64,000 bases of DNA from JAMXLO01 sp964427005 (GCA_964427005.1 CAYRTL010000009.1:13744-77743); one strand, 5' to 3'. Numbered from the stretch's first letter, positions 52,315 through 61,542 are shown. Made by a program: numbers and translations. Notes: generated by a model from the sequence alone, not told the origin.

Positions 52315-54090
52315 TCACCGTCCGACCGCGTAGCCCTGCATGCCGCGCGGGTTGGCGCCGGCGCGCATCTGCTTGCCCTCGATCCGCGCGCCGGAAAGAC
52401 GACCTTCCGACCACGCTTCGCCTTTCTCCGCCTTGTGATCCCGGGCCTTCAGCTCGTACATCACCGCATCGGCGAAGCGGCCTTCCAGGACCACCTTGCC
52501 GGGACGCGCAACACGCGGCCAGAAGCTCGAAGGCCAGTGTTCCGTGTGGAATGACGGCACGTCGATTGCTTCCTGAATTCCCATGTTGTGATGGACCATG
52601 CGCAGGAAGAACGTGAGCGACCATTGGTCCTGCTGTTCGCCGCCCGGCGTGCCGAATGCCATCCACGGCTTGCCATGGCGCAGCGCGAAACTCGGCGAAA
52701 GCGTTGTGCGTGGGCGCTTACGTGGTTCCAGGCTGTTCGGCAGGTTCGGTTTCAGCCAGAACATTTGCCCGCGCGTTCCCATGCAGAAGCCGAGCTCGGG
52801 GATTACCGGCGAGGATTGCAGCCAGCCACCGGATGGCGTGGCGCTGACCATGTTTCCGTCCTTGTCGATGATATCGAGATGGCATGTGTCGGCGCCAATC
52901 ACGCCGAGACGCGCTACTGTCGGCTCTCCGGCGCCGGGTGCGCGCGTCAGCAGATTTGCGCGGCTCGCAGCTTCGCGATCGACAATGGGCATGTAACCGG
53001 GAACGGTGCCGGGCCGCAGGTCCAGCGATGCATTGCGGCCAACGAGTTTGCGGCGCTCGGCATTGTATTCGTCCGACAGCAGTTCGCCGAGTGGCACTTT
53101 GACGAAGTCCGGATCGCCGTAATAGGCCTCGCGATCGGCATAGGCGAGCTTTGCGCATTCCACCACGGTGTGGACGAAGTCGGTGCCGAACGGGTCCATC
53201 CCGGCGATATCGAAGCCCCGCAGCAGCGCAAGCTGTTGTAGCAAGACAGGGCCCTGACTCCATGGCCCGCACTTCAGCACCGTGTAGCCGCGGTAGTCGT
53301 ACGCGACCGGATCTTCCACGGTGGCTGACCATCCGGCGAAATCGTCGGCGGTAAGCAGTCCGCGGTGCCGGCGGCCCGAAACATCCAGCACGTCGGTGGA
53401 GCGGAAGAACTTGTCCACCGCTTCGGCGACAAAGCCGCGATACCATGCACCGCGCGCTGCATCGATACGTGCCTCGCGCGAATCACCCACGGCTTCGCCA
53501 CAGATCCGTTCGTAGGTTGCGGCAAGCGCCGGACGGGCGAACAACGTCTCCGGTGCCGGAACCTTGCCGTTGGGCAGGAAGACGGCCGCGGACGAAGGCC
53601 ACTCCGTCTCGAACAACATCCGCACGCTTTCAATCGTCGCGCTGATGCGCGGGACGATGTGGATGCCGTTCTTGGCGTAGCCGATTGCGAACGCCAGCAC
53701 GTCAGCCAGCTCCCACGTGCCCCAGTCGCGCAGCAGCAGGCACCAGGCATCGAATGCACCGGGCACGACGGCTGGCAGAACGCCGGTGGCCGGGATCAGA
53801 TCGATATCGAGCTGCCGGAACTTCTCCAGCGTTGCGGCCTGCGGCGCGACGCCCTGGCCGCAGATCACATGCTGGGTCTGAGTGCGCGCGGAATGGATGA
53901 TGATCGGTGCGTCGCCGCCTGGGCCATTCAGATGCGGCTCCGCCACCTGCAACGTGAACGCCGTCGCCACCGCAGCGTCGAAGGCGTTGCCCCCCCGCTC
54001 CAGCACTGCCATGCCGACCTGGCTCGCGATCCAATGCGTGCTTGCAACGACACCGAATGTACCGGCGATCTCCGGGCGGGTGGTGAACAT
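52315..54090 (-). CDS. Gamma-glutamyltransferase family protein
   Basis: A 591-residue Ntn-hydrolase precursor. The N-terminal VVASTHWIASQVGMAVLERGGNAFDAAVA and the cleavage/catalytic region GADTCHLDIIDKDGN, with Thr as the likely nucleophile, fit the family. Then TPSGGWLQSSPV and FGTPGGEQQDQW follow. ATG 54090 has GGAGAAT. It has no obvious signal peptide. Such proteins hydrolyse or transfer gamma-glutamyl groups; some act as acylases. Confidence 0.87.
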   Translation of the reverse strand: MFTTRPEIAGTFGVVASTHWIASQVGMAVLERGGNAFDAAVATAFTLQVAEPHLNGPGGDAPIIIHSARTQTQHVICGQGVAPQAATLEKFRQLDIDLIPATGVLPAVVPGAFDAWCLLLRDWGTWELADVLAFAIGYAKNGIHIVPRISATIESVRMLFETEWPSSAAVFLPNGKVPAPETLFARPALAATYERICGEAVGDSREARIDAARGAWYRGFVAEAVDKFFRSTDVLDVSGRRHRGLLTADDFAGWSATVEDPVAYDYRGYTVLKCGPWSQGPVLLQQLALLRGFDIAGMDPFGTDFVHTVVECAKLAYADREAYYGDPDFVKVPLGELLSDEYNAERRKLVGRNASLDLRPGTVPGYMPIVDREAASRANLLTRAPGAGEPTVARLGVIGADTCHLDIIDKDGNMVSATPSGGWLQSSPVIPELGFCMGTRGQMFWLKPNLPNSLEPRKRPRTTLSPSFALRHGKPWMAFGTPGGEQQDQWSLTFFLRMVHHNMGIQEAIDVPSFHTEHWPSSFWPRVARPGKVVLEGRFADAVMYELKARDHKAEKGEAWSEGRLSGARIEGKQMRAGANPRGMQGYAVGR

Positions 54091-54156
54091 GCGAGATTCT
54101 CCGTTGCGTCGCGTGCAGGCTAACGCCACGTTGGGTCGCGTCAATGCGGGGATGCG

Positions 54157-54684
54157 ATGCTGATCCTGGTCGTGGGGCCGAGTGGGGCAGGGAAGGACAC
54201 GCTGCTGGACGCGGCGCGCCAAGCCCTGGCTGATGACCCACGCTTCCGTTTCGTTCGTCGTGTGATCACCCGTCCGGCCGATGCAGGCGGCGAGGCGCAT
54301 GAGGCGGTGACCGAGGCGGAGTTCAGTGCCCGCGACTTCGCCCTGCAGTGGCAGGCGCATGGCCTGCGCTACGGCATCCCTGCTGGCGCGATCGAAGATG
54401 GAGTTGCGGTAATCGCCAACGTATCGCGAACGATCATCACCGAGGCGGCCGAACGTTTTTCGGTTCGCGTGATCGAGATCACAGCTCCGCCCGAAATCCT
54501 GGCCAGTCGCCTTGGACAGCGCGGGCGCGAGGAAAGGGCGGACGTGGCCGCGAGGCTCGCGCGGAGCATCGAACTGGCGCCGCACGTGCAGGTGGAAACG
54601 ATAGTCAACGACGCTTCGCTGGAGGAGGGCGTAACGCGCTTCCTCGCGGCGCTTAACCGCGCAGCTTCAGGCGTTCGCGGATAA
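54157..54684 (+). CDS. phnN: Ribose 1,5-bisphosphate phosphokinase
   Basis: A 175-residue guanylate-kinase-like protein with Walker A GPSGAGKD, RFVRRVITRPADAGGEAHEAV and the LRYGIPAG segment of PhnN. It turns ribose 1,5-bisphosphate into PRPP, the last step of phosphonate breakdown. It lies on the opposite strand to the phn operon, and its last 32 bases overlap the 3' end of the DUF1045 gene. Confidence 0.9.
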   Translation: MLILVVGPSGAGKDTLLDAARQALADDPRFRFVRRVITRPADAGGEAHEAVTEAEFSARDFALQWQAHGLRYGIPAGAIEDGVAVIANVSRTIITEAAERFSVRVIEITAPPEILASRLGQRGREERADVAARLARSIELAPHVQVETIVNDASLEEGVTRFLAALNRAASGVRG

Positions 54685-55336
54685 CGAACGGCTCACCCGG
54701 TCCCCGCTGGACGAACAGGCAGATGTCCTCGACGCGCCGCGGCAGCGCAATTGCTTGCTCGAAGTATGCCTCCGCGGCAGGCATGAAGCGTCGCTTCTCT
54801 TCGGCAGATAACCGCCGGGTCAGCGTCATGTGGAAGAACCACGTGTCGAACACATAAGGGTAGCCCCAGCGCACCAGCATTGCTTCCTGCCGCGGTGTCA
54901 AATTGCTGCGACGACGCCTTGCGAGTTCCGCGTCCGAGGGAGGTGCACGGAATTCATCCAGACGTTCGACGCAGGCATCTGCCAGAGCCTGCAACGGCAC
55001 ACTTGGTCTGGTTTCGCGTAGCGCAAGAAAGCCGAACAAGTCCTGCACGGAAAGCGGTGGCAGCTCAAACGGCTCGATATTGTCGGCGAGCGCCTTGGTC
55101 GCCCGGATGAGATCGTCCCAAATGCGTTCGGAAGCGAGGCGCATCGGCGGCTTCAGCGTGGCGTGAAACCCGTACAGCCGTGGTTCCGCAGTGATTTCGG
55201 CAATGTCAGCGATTTCCGGCTGCGCCACGCTTGCACCGGTTGCCGGGTCACGCCCCAGCCACGTGGCAGCCGCGCCGAACAGCGGGTCATCAGTCTGCGG
55301 TGCGTAATATACCGCGACGCGCGCGTTCTGGTTCAT
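54653..55336 (-). CDS. DUF1045 phosphonate-metabolism protein, 2H phosphoesterase type
   Basis: A 227-residue protein of the DUF1045 family found in phn operons. It has two H-x-T motifs, H58-A-T-L and H169-M-T-L, the active-site pair of 2H phosphoesterases. Such enzymes open cyclic phosphates, so it may stand in for PhnP, which is absent. Its start overlaps the phnM stop by one base. Confidence 0.87.
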   Translation of the reverse strand: MNQNARVAVYYAPQTDDPLFGAAATWLGRDPATGASVAQPEIADIAEITAEPRLYGFHATLKPPMRLASERIWDDLIRATKALADNIEPFELPPLSVQDLFGFLALRETRPSVPLQALADACVERLDEFRAPPSDAELARRRRSNLTPRQEAMLVRWGYPYVFDTWFFHMTLTRRLSAEEKRRFMPAAEAYFEQAIALPRRVEDICLFVQRGPGEPFVIRERLKLRG

Positions 55337-56466
55337 CAGGCGACGCGCTCTCCTGCACGCCAGACCTGCCGCACCACTGGGAGACCATCATGCAGGCGGA
55401 CGCGTACGAGATCAGCACGCTGTCCTGGTGCCAGCCGCCCGCGGTCATTCAGGCGGGCAAGCCGCGCCGGCCTTTCCGACACCAGCGCGATCGCCTGGGG
55501 GAGACCGATGCGCTGCGCGCATTGGAACGCCGCTTCCACCAAACTGTTCGGCACATAGTCGGAGGCGAACGCATCGACTGCGCCGGTCTCCAGCAGGTCC
55601 GCCGCGGACACATTGCCTGAATGCGAACCGCCGCGCACGATGTTCGGCGCGCCGGCGACTACCTGCATGTTGGCAGCCTTCGCTGCCTTCGCCGCCACCA
55701 TCGTCACTGGAAATTCGCTGATGTCGATGCCATCGGCGGCATTCTCGGCGACCTCTGCCTCGGTCCTGTCATCATGGCTTGCCAACGCGATGTCGCGCCC
55801 TGCCAGGCGATCCAGCAACGCCCGCCGATTTGGTGCCCGCGTCCGCTTGCGCTGTTCCTGCAATTCCAGAATGCGCCGCTCGATGTACTCGTCATCCAGG
55901 CCGCCGCGCCGCCGTAGTGCCCGATAGAAGTCCAGATCGGCGTATTGACCGACGCCAGGACTGTGGTCCATCAGGCTCACCATGCGGACCAGCGGATGAT
56001 CCGCCACGCTGTCGAAGAGCTGGATCATGTCCAGCGCCGGCACCTCGCAGCGCAGATGCAGGAAGTGTTGCGCCTTCAGCAAATCAGCATCGTTCAGCAC
56101 GTCGAGGTCCGCCACGCCTTCGCGGAACGTGCGCACACGCTCCTTATCGAAGCCGAGATCGCCTAGACACAGCGCATCGAATACCGTTGTCACGCCGGCC
56201 GCGGCGCACTGCGCATCATGTGCAACCATGGCGGACCGCGACGGCCAGCGAGCGAGCGAGCGGGGCTGCACCTGGCGTTCCAGGTTGTCGGTATGGGTAT
56301 CGACGATACCTGGGATCAGGTAGTCGCCATCGAGATCGTGTGCGGCGAGAGACGACGATGTGTGTGGTTGTACGTCCGCAATGTGGTCGCCCCGCATGAT
56401 CAGGGTCCCGTGCATCGTTGCATCGGGCAAGACGAGGATGGCGTTGGTCAGTATCGTCTCGGTCAT
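55336..56466 (-). CDS. phnM: PhnM alpha-D-ribose 1-methylphosphonate 5-triphosphate diphosphatase
   Basis: A 376-residue amidohydrolase-superfamily enzyme with GDYLIPGIVDTHTDNLERQVQPR, the metal-binding H-x-D variant of PhnM, and MVAAKAAKAANMQVVAGAPNIVRGGSHSGNVSA. It releases pyrophosphate from the ribosyl triphosphate of the phosphonate. It overlaps phnL by 4 bases. It is the canonical copy; a second phnM lies at 62369. Confidence 0.9.
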   Translation of the reverse strand: MTETILTNAILVLPDATMHGTLIMRGDHIADVQPHTSSSLAAHDLDGDYLIPGIVDTHTDNLERQVQPRSLARWPSRSAMVAHDAQCAAAGVTTVFDALCLGDLGFDKERVRTFREGVADLDVLNDADLLKAQHFLHLRCEVPALDMIQLFDSVADHPLVRMVSLMDHSPGVGQYADLDFYRALRRRGGLDDEYIERRILELQEQRKRTRAPNRRALLDRLAGRDIALASHDDRTEAEVAENAADGIDISEFPVTMVAAKAAKAANMQVVAGAPNIVRGGSHSGNVSAADLLETGAVDAFASDYVPNSLVEAAFQCAQRIGLPQAIALVSERPARLARLNDRGRLAPGQRADLVRVRLHDGLPVVRQVWRAGERVA

Positions 56467-57164
56467 GCGGCATCCTGCAACGGCGTCAGCGAGAACAGTC
56501 GGTCTGCAATGGCGTCCCGCACGTCCGCGTCATGGCAGATCGCAACGATGGCAGTTCCCGCGGTCTTCACTTCGTTGATCATGTCAACGACAACCTGGCG
56601 ATTCTCGGCGTCGAGCGAAGCCGTTGGTTCATCCAGCAGCAGGACGGGATGCCCGCCGATGAAACCACGTGCGAGGTTCACACGCTGTTGCTCGCCACCA
56701 GAGAAGGTGGCCGGCGGCAGTGGATGCAGCCTGCGTGGGATGTTCAACCGCAGCAGCAGATCAGTCGCGGTCCGTCGCGCTTCTTGTTGTCCGATCCCTC
56801 GGCCAACAAGAACTTCCGCCACCACATCGAGCGCCGGCACGCGAGGGACAACGCGAAGGAACTGGCTGACATAGCCGAGTGTTTCGTGGCGAACAGCGAG
56901 AATCGTACGCGGATCGGCTGTAGCGAGGTCCACCATCTCTCCGCGGTGGCGGATCAAGATGTGCCCTGATTCGGCGCGGTAGTTTCCATACAGGCTTCGC
57001 ATCAGCGTGGACTTGCCAACGCCCGATGGCCCGGACAGCACGATGCATTCGCTTGCATGCAGTTCCAGGCCGATGCCGGACAGAACAGGAATGCGGACAC
57101 CGCCTTGCAGGTGGAGCGTAAAGCTCTTCCCTAGCGCATCGGTTCGCAGCATCACCTGATCCAT
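56463..57164 (-). CDS. phnL: C-P lyase system ATP-binding protein PhnL
   Basis: A 233-residue ABC-type ATPase with GPSGVGKSTLMRSLYGNY, signature FSGGEQQRVNLARG and Walker B LLLDEPTASLD. It is part of the C-P lyase core complex. ATG 57164 is used; an in-frame ATG at 57152 is possible. It is separated from phnK by a 346-base gap, unlike the usual tight spacing. Confidence 0.9.
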   Translation of the reverse strand: MDQVMLRTDALGKSFTLHLQGGVRIPVLSGIGLELHASECIVLSGPSGVGKSTLMRSLYGNYRAESGHILIRHRGEMVDLATADPRTILAVRHETLGYVSQFLRVVPRVPALDVVAEVLVGRGIGQQEARRTATDLLLRLNIPRRLHPLPPATFSGGEQQRVNLARGFIGGHPVLLLDEPTASLDAENRQVVVDMINEVKTAGTAIVAICHDADVRDAIADRLFSLTPLQDAA

Positions 57165-57510
57165 CGGTCCGTTCCTGACAACGCTTGCTTTAGCGATCGC
57201 GCGCAAGGTGGCGTTATGCGCCCGCATCATCGCCGCCTGATGAGTCCAGAAGGACGAAACCGCATGCTTGTGCATGCAAGCGTGACGGTCGCGGCTTGCC
57301 CGGATGACCGGGCATTGTGCCCGGCCACCGAGGCTAAGTCGTCATCGGAGGAGAACCATGCGCGTACGCGTTTTGGTACTGCTCCGGTGGGGAAGGAGGC
57401 GGATCCGCCTGATATTGCTGATCCCCCTCTAACCCACCGGGGATCGGAGGGCGGTCGTACCCGCTCTCCGGTTCCTGGGTAGCATGTTCGGCCTCTTCGC
57501 AGCAAGCAAT
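57165..57510. other. Intergenic gap inside the phn operon
   Basis: This 346-base stretch between phnK and phnL has no convincing gene on either strand. It contains a small hairpin CCGGGCA-TTG-TGCCCGG (57308-57324), a degenerate copy of the dispersed palindromes, and a perfect 14-base palindrome AGGCGGATCCGCCT (57397-57410). It may hold a promoter for phnL-phnM-DUF1045, which I cannot define. Confidence 0.6.
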
Positions 57511-58284
57511 TCATGCCTGCAATACCGAGCTGACGAGCAACTGCGTGTAAGGGTGTTGCGGATCGTCCAATACCTGGTCGGTCAGCCCCGTCTCCACAAC
57601 CCGCCCGCGTTGCATCACCATGATGCGGTGCGCGAGCAGCCGGGCCACGCCGATATCGTGCGTCACCAGCACCACCGCGATCTTCAGCCGCGTCACCAGC
57701 GAGCGGATCAGGTCCAGCAGCCGCGCCTGCACTGACACATCCAACGAGCCGGTCGGTTCATCCATGAATACCAGGCGTGGATGCGTCACCAGCGTGCGTG
57801 CGATCTGCAGCCGTTGCAGCATGCCGCCGGAGAAAGTACGCGGCATGTCATCCACACGCGCAGGATCGATCTCGACCTGCTTCAGCCAGTCAATGGCCTG
57901 TTCGCGAATGTTGCCGTAATGCCGAGCGCCTTGCGCCATCAGCCGCTCACCGACATTGCCTCCAGCGGTGACGTTCATGCGCAGATTCTGCCGCGGATCC
58001 TGATGCACGAACCCCCAGTCGGACCGGTGCAGCCCGCGCAGGGCGGGTGCTGGCATCGCATGCACATCGTGCAGATGCCCGTCCGGCGCGCGATACCAGA
58101 CTGCACCTGCGTCCGGCGTCAAACGGCCGGAGAGCACGTTCAACAGCGTCGTCTTGCCCGATCCTGATTCACCGACCACTGCCAGCATCTCGCCCGGCCA
58201 GAGATCGACATCGACGTCATTCAGTGCCCTCAGCGATCCGAAAGACAGCGTCAGTCCACGCGCCGACAGCAGCGTATCATCCAT
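57511..58284 (-). CDS. phnK: C-P lyase system ATP-binding protein PhnK
   Basis: A 257-residue ABC-type ATPase with GESGSGKTTLLNVLSG, WGFVHQDPRQNLRMNVTAGGNVGERLM, signature FSGGMLQR and LVFMDEPTGSLDVSVQ. The wording is specific for PhnK, which binds the PhnGHIJ core. ATG 58284 overlaps the phnJ stop (TGATG). Confidence 0.92.
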   Translation of the reverse strand: MDDTLLSARGLTLSFGSLRALNDVDVDLWPGEMLAVVGESGSGKTTLLNVLSGRLTPDAGAVWYRAPDGHLHDVHAMPAPALRGLHRSDWGFVHQDPRQNLRMNVTAGGNVGERLMAQGARHYGNIREQAIDWLKQVEIDPARVDDMPRTFSGGMLQRLQIARTLVTHPRLVFMDEPTGSLDVSVQARLLDLIRSLVTRLKIAVVLVTHDIGVARLLAHRIMVMQRGRVVETGLTDQVLDDPQHPYTQLLVSSVLQA

Positions 58285-59150
58285 CACTCCGCCGCCTCCT
58301 TGACGCCTTCCGAACCGACATGGCCAGCCGCACGGCGCTCGGCGCAATGATCCGTGTCAGAGCACACGAACAGGCGGCCGCCTTTGTCGTCTATCACCAC
58401 CTCGTCCAGATATGAGTCGGTCGCGCCGCACAGGCCGCAGGGATGTGGCGCGCGGATCGGGCGGAACGGGTGATCCTCGAAATCGAGCGAGCGAACCTCT
58501 GTCCAGGGTGGGATTGCATAAATCCGCTTCTCGCGTCCTGCGCCAAACAACTGCAACGCGGGCATCAGATGCATCTTGGGATTGTCGAAAGCGGGGATCG
58601 GGCTCGGCGACATGAGATAGCGGCTGTTGACCATCACGGGATAGTCATAGCTGATCGAGATCTGCCCCAGTCGCGCGATATCCTCATAGAGTTTCACGTG
58701 CATCAGACCGTAATCGGCCAGCGCATGCATCCGGCGTGTCTCGACGCGCGACGGCTCCAGGCGGAACAGCGGTTCCGGCTGCGGCACCTGATAGACGATG
58801 ATCTGGTCGTCGCGCAGCTTCTGCTCAGGGATGCGATGCCGCGTCTGGATCACGGTGGCTTCGGCGGTTCGTGTCGTCGTTCGTACGCCAGCAGTACGGG
58901 CGAAGAACCGCCGTATCGACACTGCATTCGTCGTGTCATCCGCTCCCTGGTCGATCACCTTCAGTACGTCGGTGGCGCCCAGGACCGAGGCGGTGACCTG
59001 GATGCCGCCAGTGCCCCAGCCATAGGGCAACGGCATTTCGCGTGAGCCGAACGGCACCTGATGTCCGGGAATCGCCACCGCCTTCAGCAGCGCTCGGCGG
59101 ATCATCCGCTTCGTCTGTTCGTCCAGATAGGCGAAGTTGTAGCCTTGCAT
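58284..59150 (-). CDS. phnJ: C-P lyase PhnJ (radical SAM)
   Basis: A 288-residue protein with Cys at 238, 241, 263 and 269 (CGLC, then CSDTDHC), the iron-sulfur cluster ligands of PhnJ. It contains PLPYGWGTGGIQVTASVLG and SISYDYPVMVNSRYL, as in known PhnJ. It cleaves the C-P bond with S-adenosylmethionine, releasing methane or another alkane. A repeat block lies before it, then phnI. Confidence 0.94.
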   Translation of the reverse strand: MQGYNFAYLDEQTKRMIRRALLKAVAIPGHQVPFGSREMPLPYGWGTGGIQVTASVLGATDVLKVIDQGADDTTNAVSIRRFFARTAGVRTTTRTAEATVIQTRHRIPEQKLRDDQIIVYQVPQPEPLFRLEPSRVETRRMHALADYGLMHVKLYEDIARLGQISISYDYPVMVNSRYLMSPSPIPAFDNPKMHLMPALQLFGAGREKRIYAIPPWTEVRSLDFEDHPFRPIRAPHPCGLCGATDSYLDEVVIDDKGGRLFVCSDTDHCAERRAAGHVGSEGVKEAAE

Positions 59151-59226
59151 CTTGTCTCACCCGTCATGGCTGTCCGGCTTATTGTGGCCGAAATACTTCG
59201 ATGTATGGGCGCGGACCGTAGTGATT

Positions 59227-59312
59227 CGTCATGCCGGGGCTTGGCCCCGGCATCCATGTCTTTCGTTCGGCCAGTAAAGACGTGGATGGCAGGGCCAAGC
59301 CCCGCCATGACG
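59227..59312. repeat. Dispersed double-hairpin element, copy 3
   Basis: An 86-base element CGTCATG...CATGACG of the same build as at 43239 and 52177, with ATCCATGTCTT/AAGACGTGGAT inner arms. A further half-unit (GGGTCAAGCCCGGCCATGACG) follows at about 59358-59379. Both lie inside the phn operon, between phnI and phnJ. Confidence 0.85.
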
Positions 59313-59388
59313 TTGAAAAACTGCCAGTGCCAGTCCCAAGATTTAACCGGACAGCCGTGGGTCAAGCCCGGCCATGACGAGGGGCAAA

Positions 59389-60480
59389 TCATTCCGCAGC
59401 CTCCGCACGCTCCATCGTGCGCGCGACCTCGCGCTGCAAGCGCCGCACGTTCTCCAGTTCGCTCTGGAAGTCCACGTAGTGCGGCAGTTTCAGGTGTTCG
59501 ACGAAGCCCGTCGCCTCGATGTTGTCTGAATGGTACAGCACGAACTCCACGTTCTGCGCCGGAGCCGTTACTTCTTCGCCCAGTTCCTCCGCCCGCATCG
59601 CGCGATCGACAAGCGCCATCGCCATCGCCTTACGTTCTGAGAAGCCGAACACCAGGCCATAGCCGCGCGTGAACTGCGGCGGTGCGGTCTTCGAACCCTT
59701 GAACTGATTGACCATCTGGCATTCGGTAACGAGGATGTCGCCGATATCGATGGCAAATCCGAGTTCCGGCGGCTCGATCTCCACCGACACCTCGCCCATC
59801 CTGATCTCGCCGGCGAACGGATGCGTGCCGCCGTAGCCGCGTTGTGTCGAATAGCCAAGCGCAAGCAGAAAGCCCTCGTCGCCGCGCGCCAGAGCCTGCA
59901 AGCGAACGTCACGCTGGGCAGGAAACGTCAGCGGCTCGCGTGTCAGATCACCCGGTTCGGAGTCGCCCGGTTCGTCCGGTTGTATCAGCCCTTCGTGGCC
60001 CAGAATGTCAGGTACGCGTGGCATCGCCTCCAATGCTTCGGCAGTAAAAGGCGCTCCAACATCGGCTCCGCCTTGAGCCAGCGTGAAATCCAACAGGCGA
60101 TGTGTGTAGTCATAGGTGGGGCCGAGCACCTGCCCGCCTGGAAGGTCCTTGAAGACGGCAGAGATACGCCGCCTGATCTGCATCTCGGCTGTATTTATCG
60201 GCTGCGAGTGCGCGAAGCGGGGCAATGTCGTGCGATAGGCGCGTAGCAGGAACGCTGCCTCGATCAGATCGCCTTGCGCCTGTTTCACTGCCAGCGCGGC
60301 AAGCTCGCGGTCGTAGAGCGACCCTTCGCCCATCGCGCGATCAACCGCGCGGCCAAGTTGTGCTTCGATCTGCGCCAGCGAGACTTCTGGCACGTCCTGG
60401 TTGCCGCGCCGTTCTTCGGCCAGCCAGGCATGGGCGTTGTCGATCGCCTGCTCGCCGCCCTTGACCGTGACATAAGCCAT
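59389..60480 (-). CDS. phnI: C-P lyase core subunit PhnI
   Basis: A 363-residue protein with the PhnI start AYVTVKGGEQAIDNAHAWLAEERRG and the segments RGYGGTHPFAGEIRMG, FSERKAMAMALVDRAM and NVEFVLYHSDNIEATGFVEHLKLPHYVDFQSEL. PhnI, with PhnG and PhnH, forms ribosyl triphosphate from ATP and phosphonate. It is 3 bases after phnH. Confidence 0.93.
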   Translation of the reverse strand: MAYVTVKGGEQAIDNAHAWLAEERRGNQDVPEVSLAQIEAQLGRAVDRAMGEGSLYDRELAALAVKQAQGDLIEAAFLLRAYRTTLPRFAHSQPINTAEMQIRRRISAVFKDLPGGQVLGPTYDYTHRLLDFTLAQGGADVGAPFTAEALEAMPRVPDILGHEGLIQPDEPGDSEPGDLTREPLTFPAQRDVRLQALARGDEGFLLALGYSTQRGYGGTHPFAGEIRMGEVSVEIEPPELGFAIDIGDILVTECQMVNQFKGSKTAPPQFTRGYGLVFGFSERKAMAMALVDRAMRAEELGEEVTAPAQNVEFVLYHSDNIEATGFVEHLKLPHYVDFQSELENVRRLQREVARTMERAEAAE

Positions 60481-60483
60481 CGC

Positions 60484-61065
60484 TCAGGGCTCCTCTATCG
60501 TCACACTGCGCGGCAGCGCCGTCAGTGTGGTGCCGGAGCACAGGATGAGATCGATGCCACGCGGATAGAGTCCGTGGTTCTGCTGCCAGACTTCGACGAA
60601 ATCTCGTGACAGGCCCGACGCTGCGAAGATCGAAGGCTCGCGTAATCCGGGGCCTGAGAGGCGATACCGCGTGCCGACACCCAGCGCGGGAAGCTGAAGA
60701 ATGAGCGTCGCTGAACTCTCTGGTGCTTCGTGCGAACCAGCGCAGAACATGCCGAGATCGGGCAGCGACAAAGCGACGGCAAACACCGCATTGCTTGCTG
60801 CATCGATAGTCACAGCGCCGCAGTGGAATGCCAACCATTCGCGCGCGGGGGCCGCGGCGGCGTCCAGCCAGAGCGGCGTCTCGTTATCAACCAGCGTAAG
60901 CAGCACGGCTGCGGTCGCGCTATCGAGTGGTGCTGGGGCAGTCAGCAACTCGCCCCCCTGATGCAGTTTGCCAGGCCGCGCCATCGCATCGAGCACGGCA
61001 CGGAAGGTCGCCTGCGCCTCACCGACGGGATCGGCAAAGCCTGGCAAAGAGACTGTCGCACTCAT
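60484..61065 (-). CDS. phnH: C-P lyase core subunit PhnH
   Basis: A 193-residue protein with GFADPVGEAQATFRAVLDAMARPGKLH, LTLVDNETPLWL, and YRLSGPGL, all characteristic of PhnH. It overlaps phnG by 4 bases. Confidence 0.92.
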   Translation of the reverse strand: MSATVSLPGFADPVGEAQATFRAVLDAMARPGKLHQGGELLTAPAPLDSATAAVLLTLVDNETPLWLDAAAAPAREWLAFHCGAVTIDAASNAVFAVALSLPDLGMFCAGSHEAPESSATLILQLPALGVGTRYRLSGPGLREPSIFAASGLSRDFVEVWQQNHGLYPRGIDLILCSGTTLTALPRSVTIEEP

Positions 61066-61520
61066 GCGCGCATGTTCCGCATCGCCAGGAACTGCACGCG
61101 CGTTGCCGCCGCCTTGGCTGCAACTGCTTCACGCTTTGCCTGTTGCGCTGCCGCCAGTGGTTCGATCAGCTCTTCGAGCATTCGCGGCTGCTGTGCCGGA
61201 TCCTGCAACACTGCGTCGGCCACGGCGGCCAGTTCCGCCAGACGTTCATTCCGTCCGGCCACGTAGGCGTGCCCGACAAATCCTGTATCGGTCCGGATCG
61301 TGCAGCGTGTCGTCGTCATTTCACCCAGATTGAAGGCAGCGCCCGCACCGCCGGTGCGCCCACGCACCATCACCAGACCACTTTCCGGTCCGCGCAATAG
61401 ACGATATCCCGGCAACGCGCCTATCCGGTTGGCGATCTCATCGGCGTCCGCGCGTGCGAGAACGGCCATCCAGCGGCGGCGGGCGGCATGCGGTTGATCC
61501 GGCGGTAGGGCATCGGGCAT
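61062..61520 (-). CDS. phnG: C-P lyase core subunit PhnG
   Basis: A 152-residue protein with RRRWMAVLARAD, LRGPESGLVMVRGRTGGAGAAFNLGEMTTTRCTI and GHAYVAGRNERLAELAAVADA, the typical PhnG pattern. First gene of the phnG-K operon. Its start at 61520 lies 23 bases from the operator palindrome. Confidence 0.92.
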   Translation of the reverse strand: MPDALPPDQPHAARRRWMAVLARADADEIANRIGALPGYRLLRGPESGLVMVRGRTGGAGAAFNLGEMTTTRCTIRTDTGFVGHAYVAGRNERLAELAAVADAVLQDPAQQPRMLEELIEPLAAAQQAKREAVAAKAAATRVQFLAMRNMRA

Positions 61521-61542
61521 GGCGGAATTGTACTTGTTTGGA

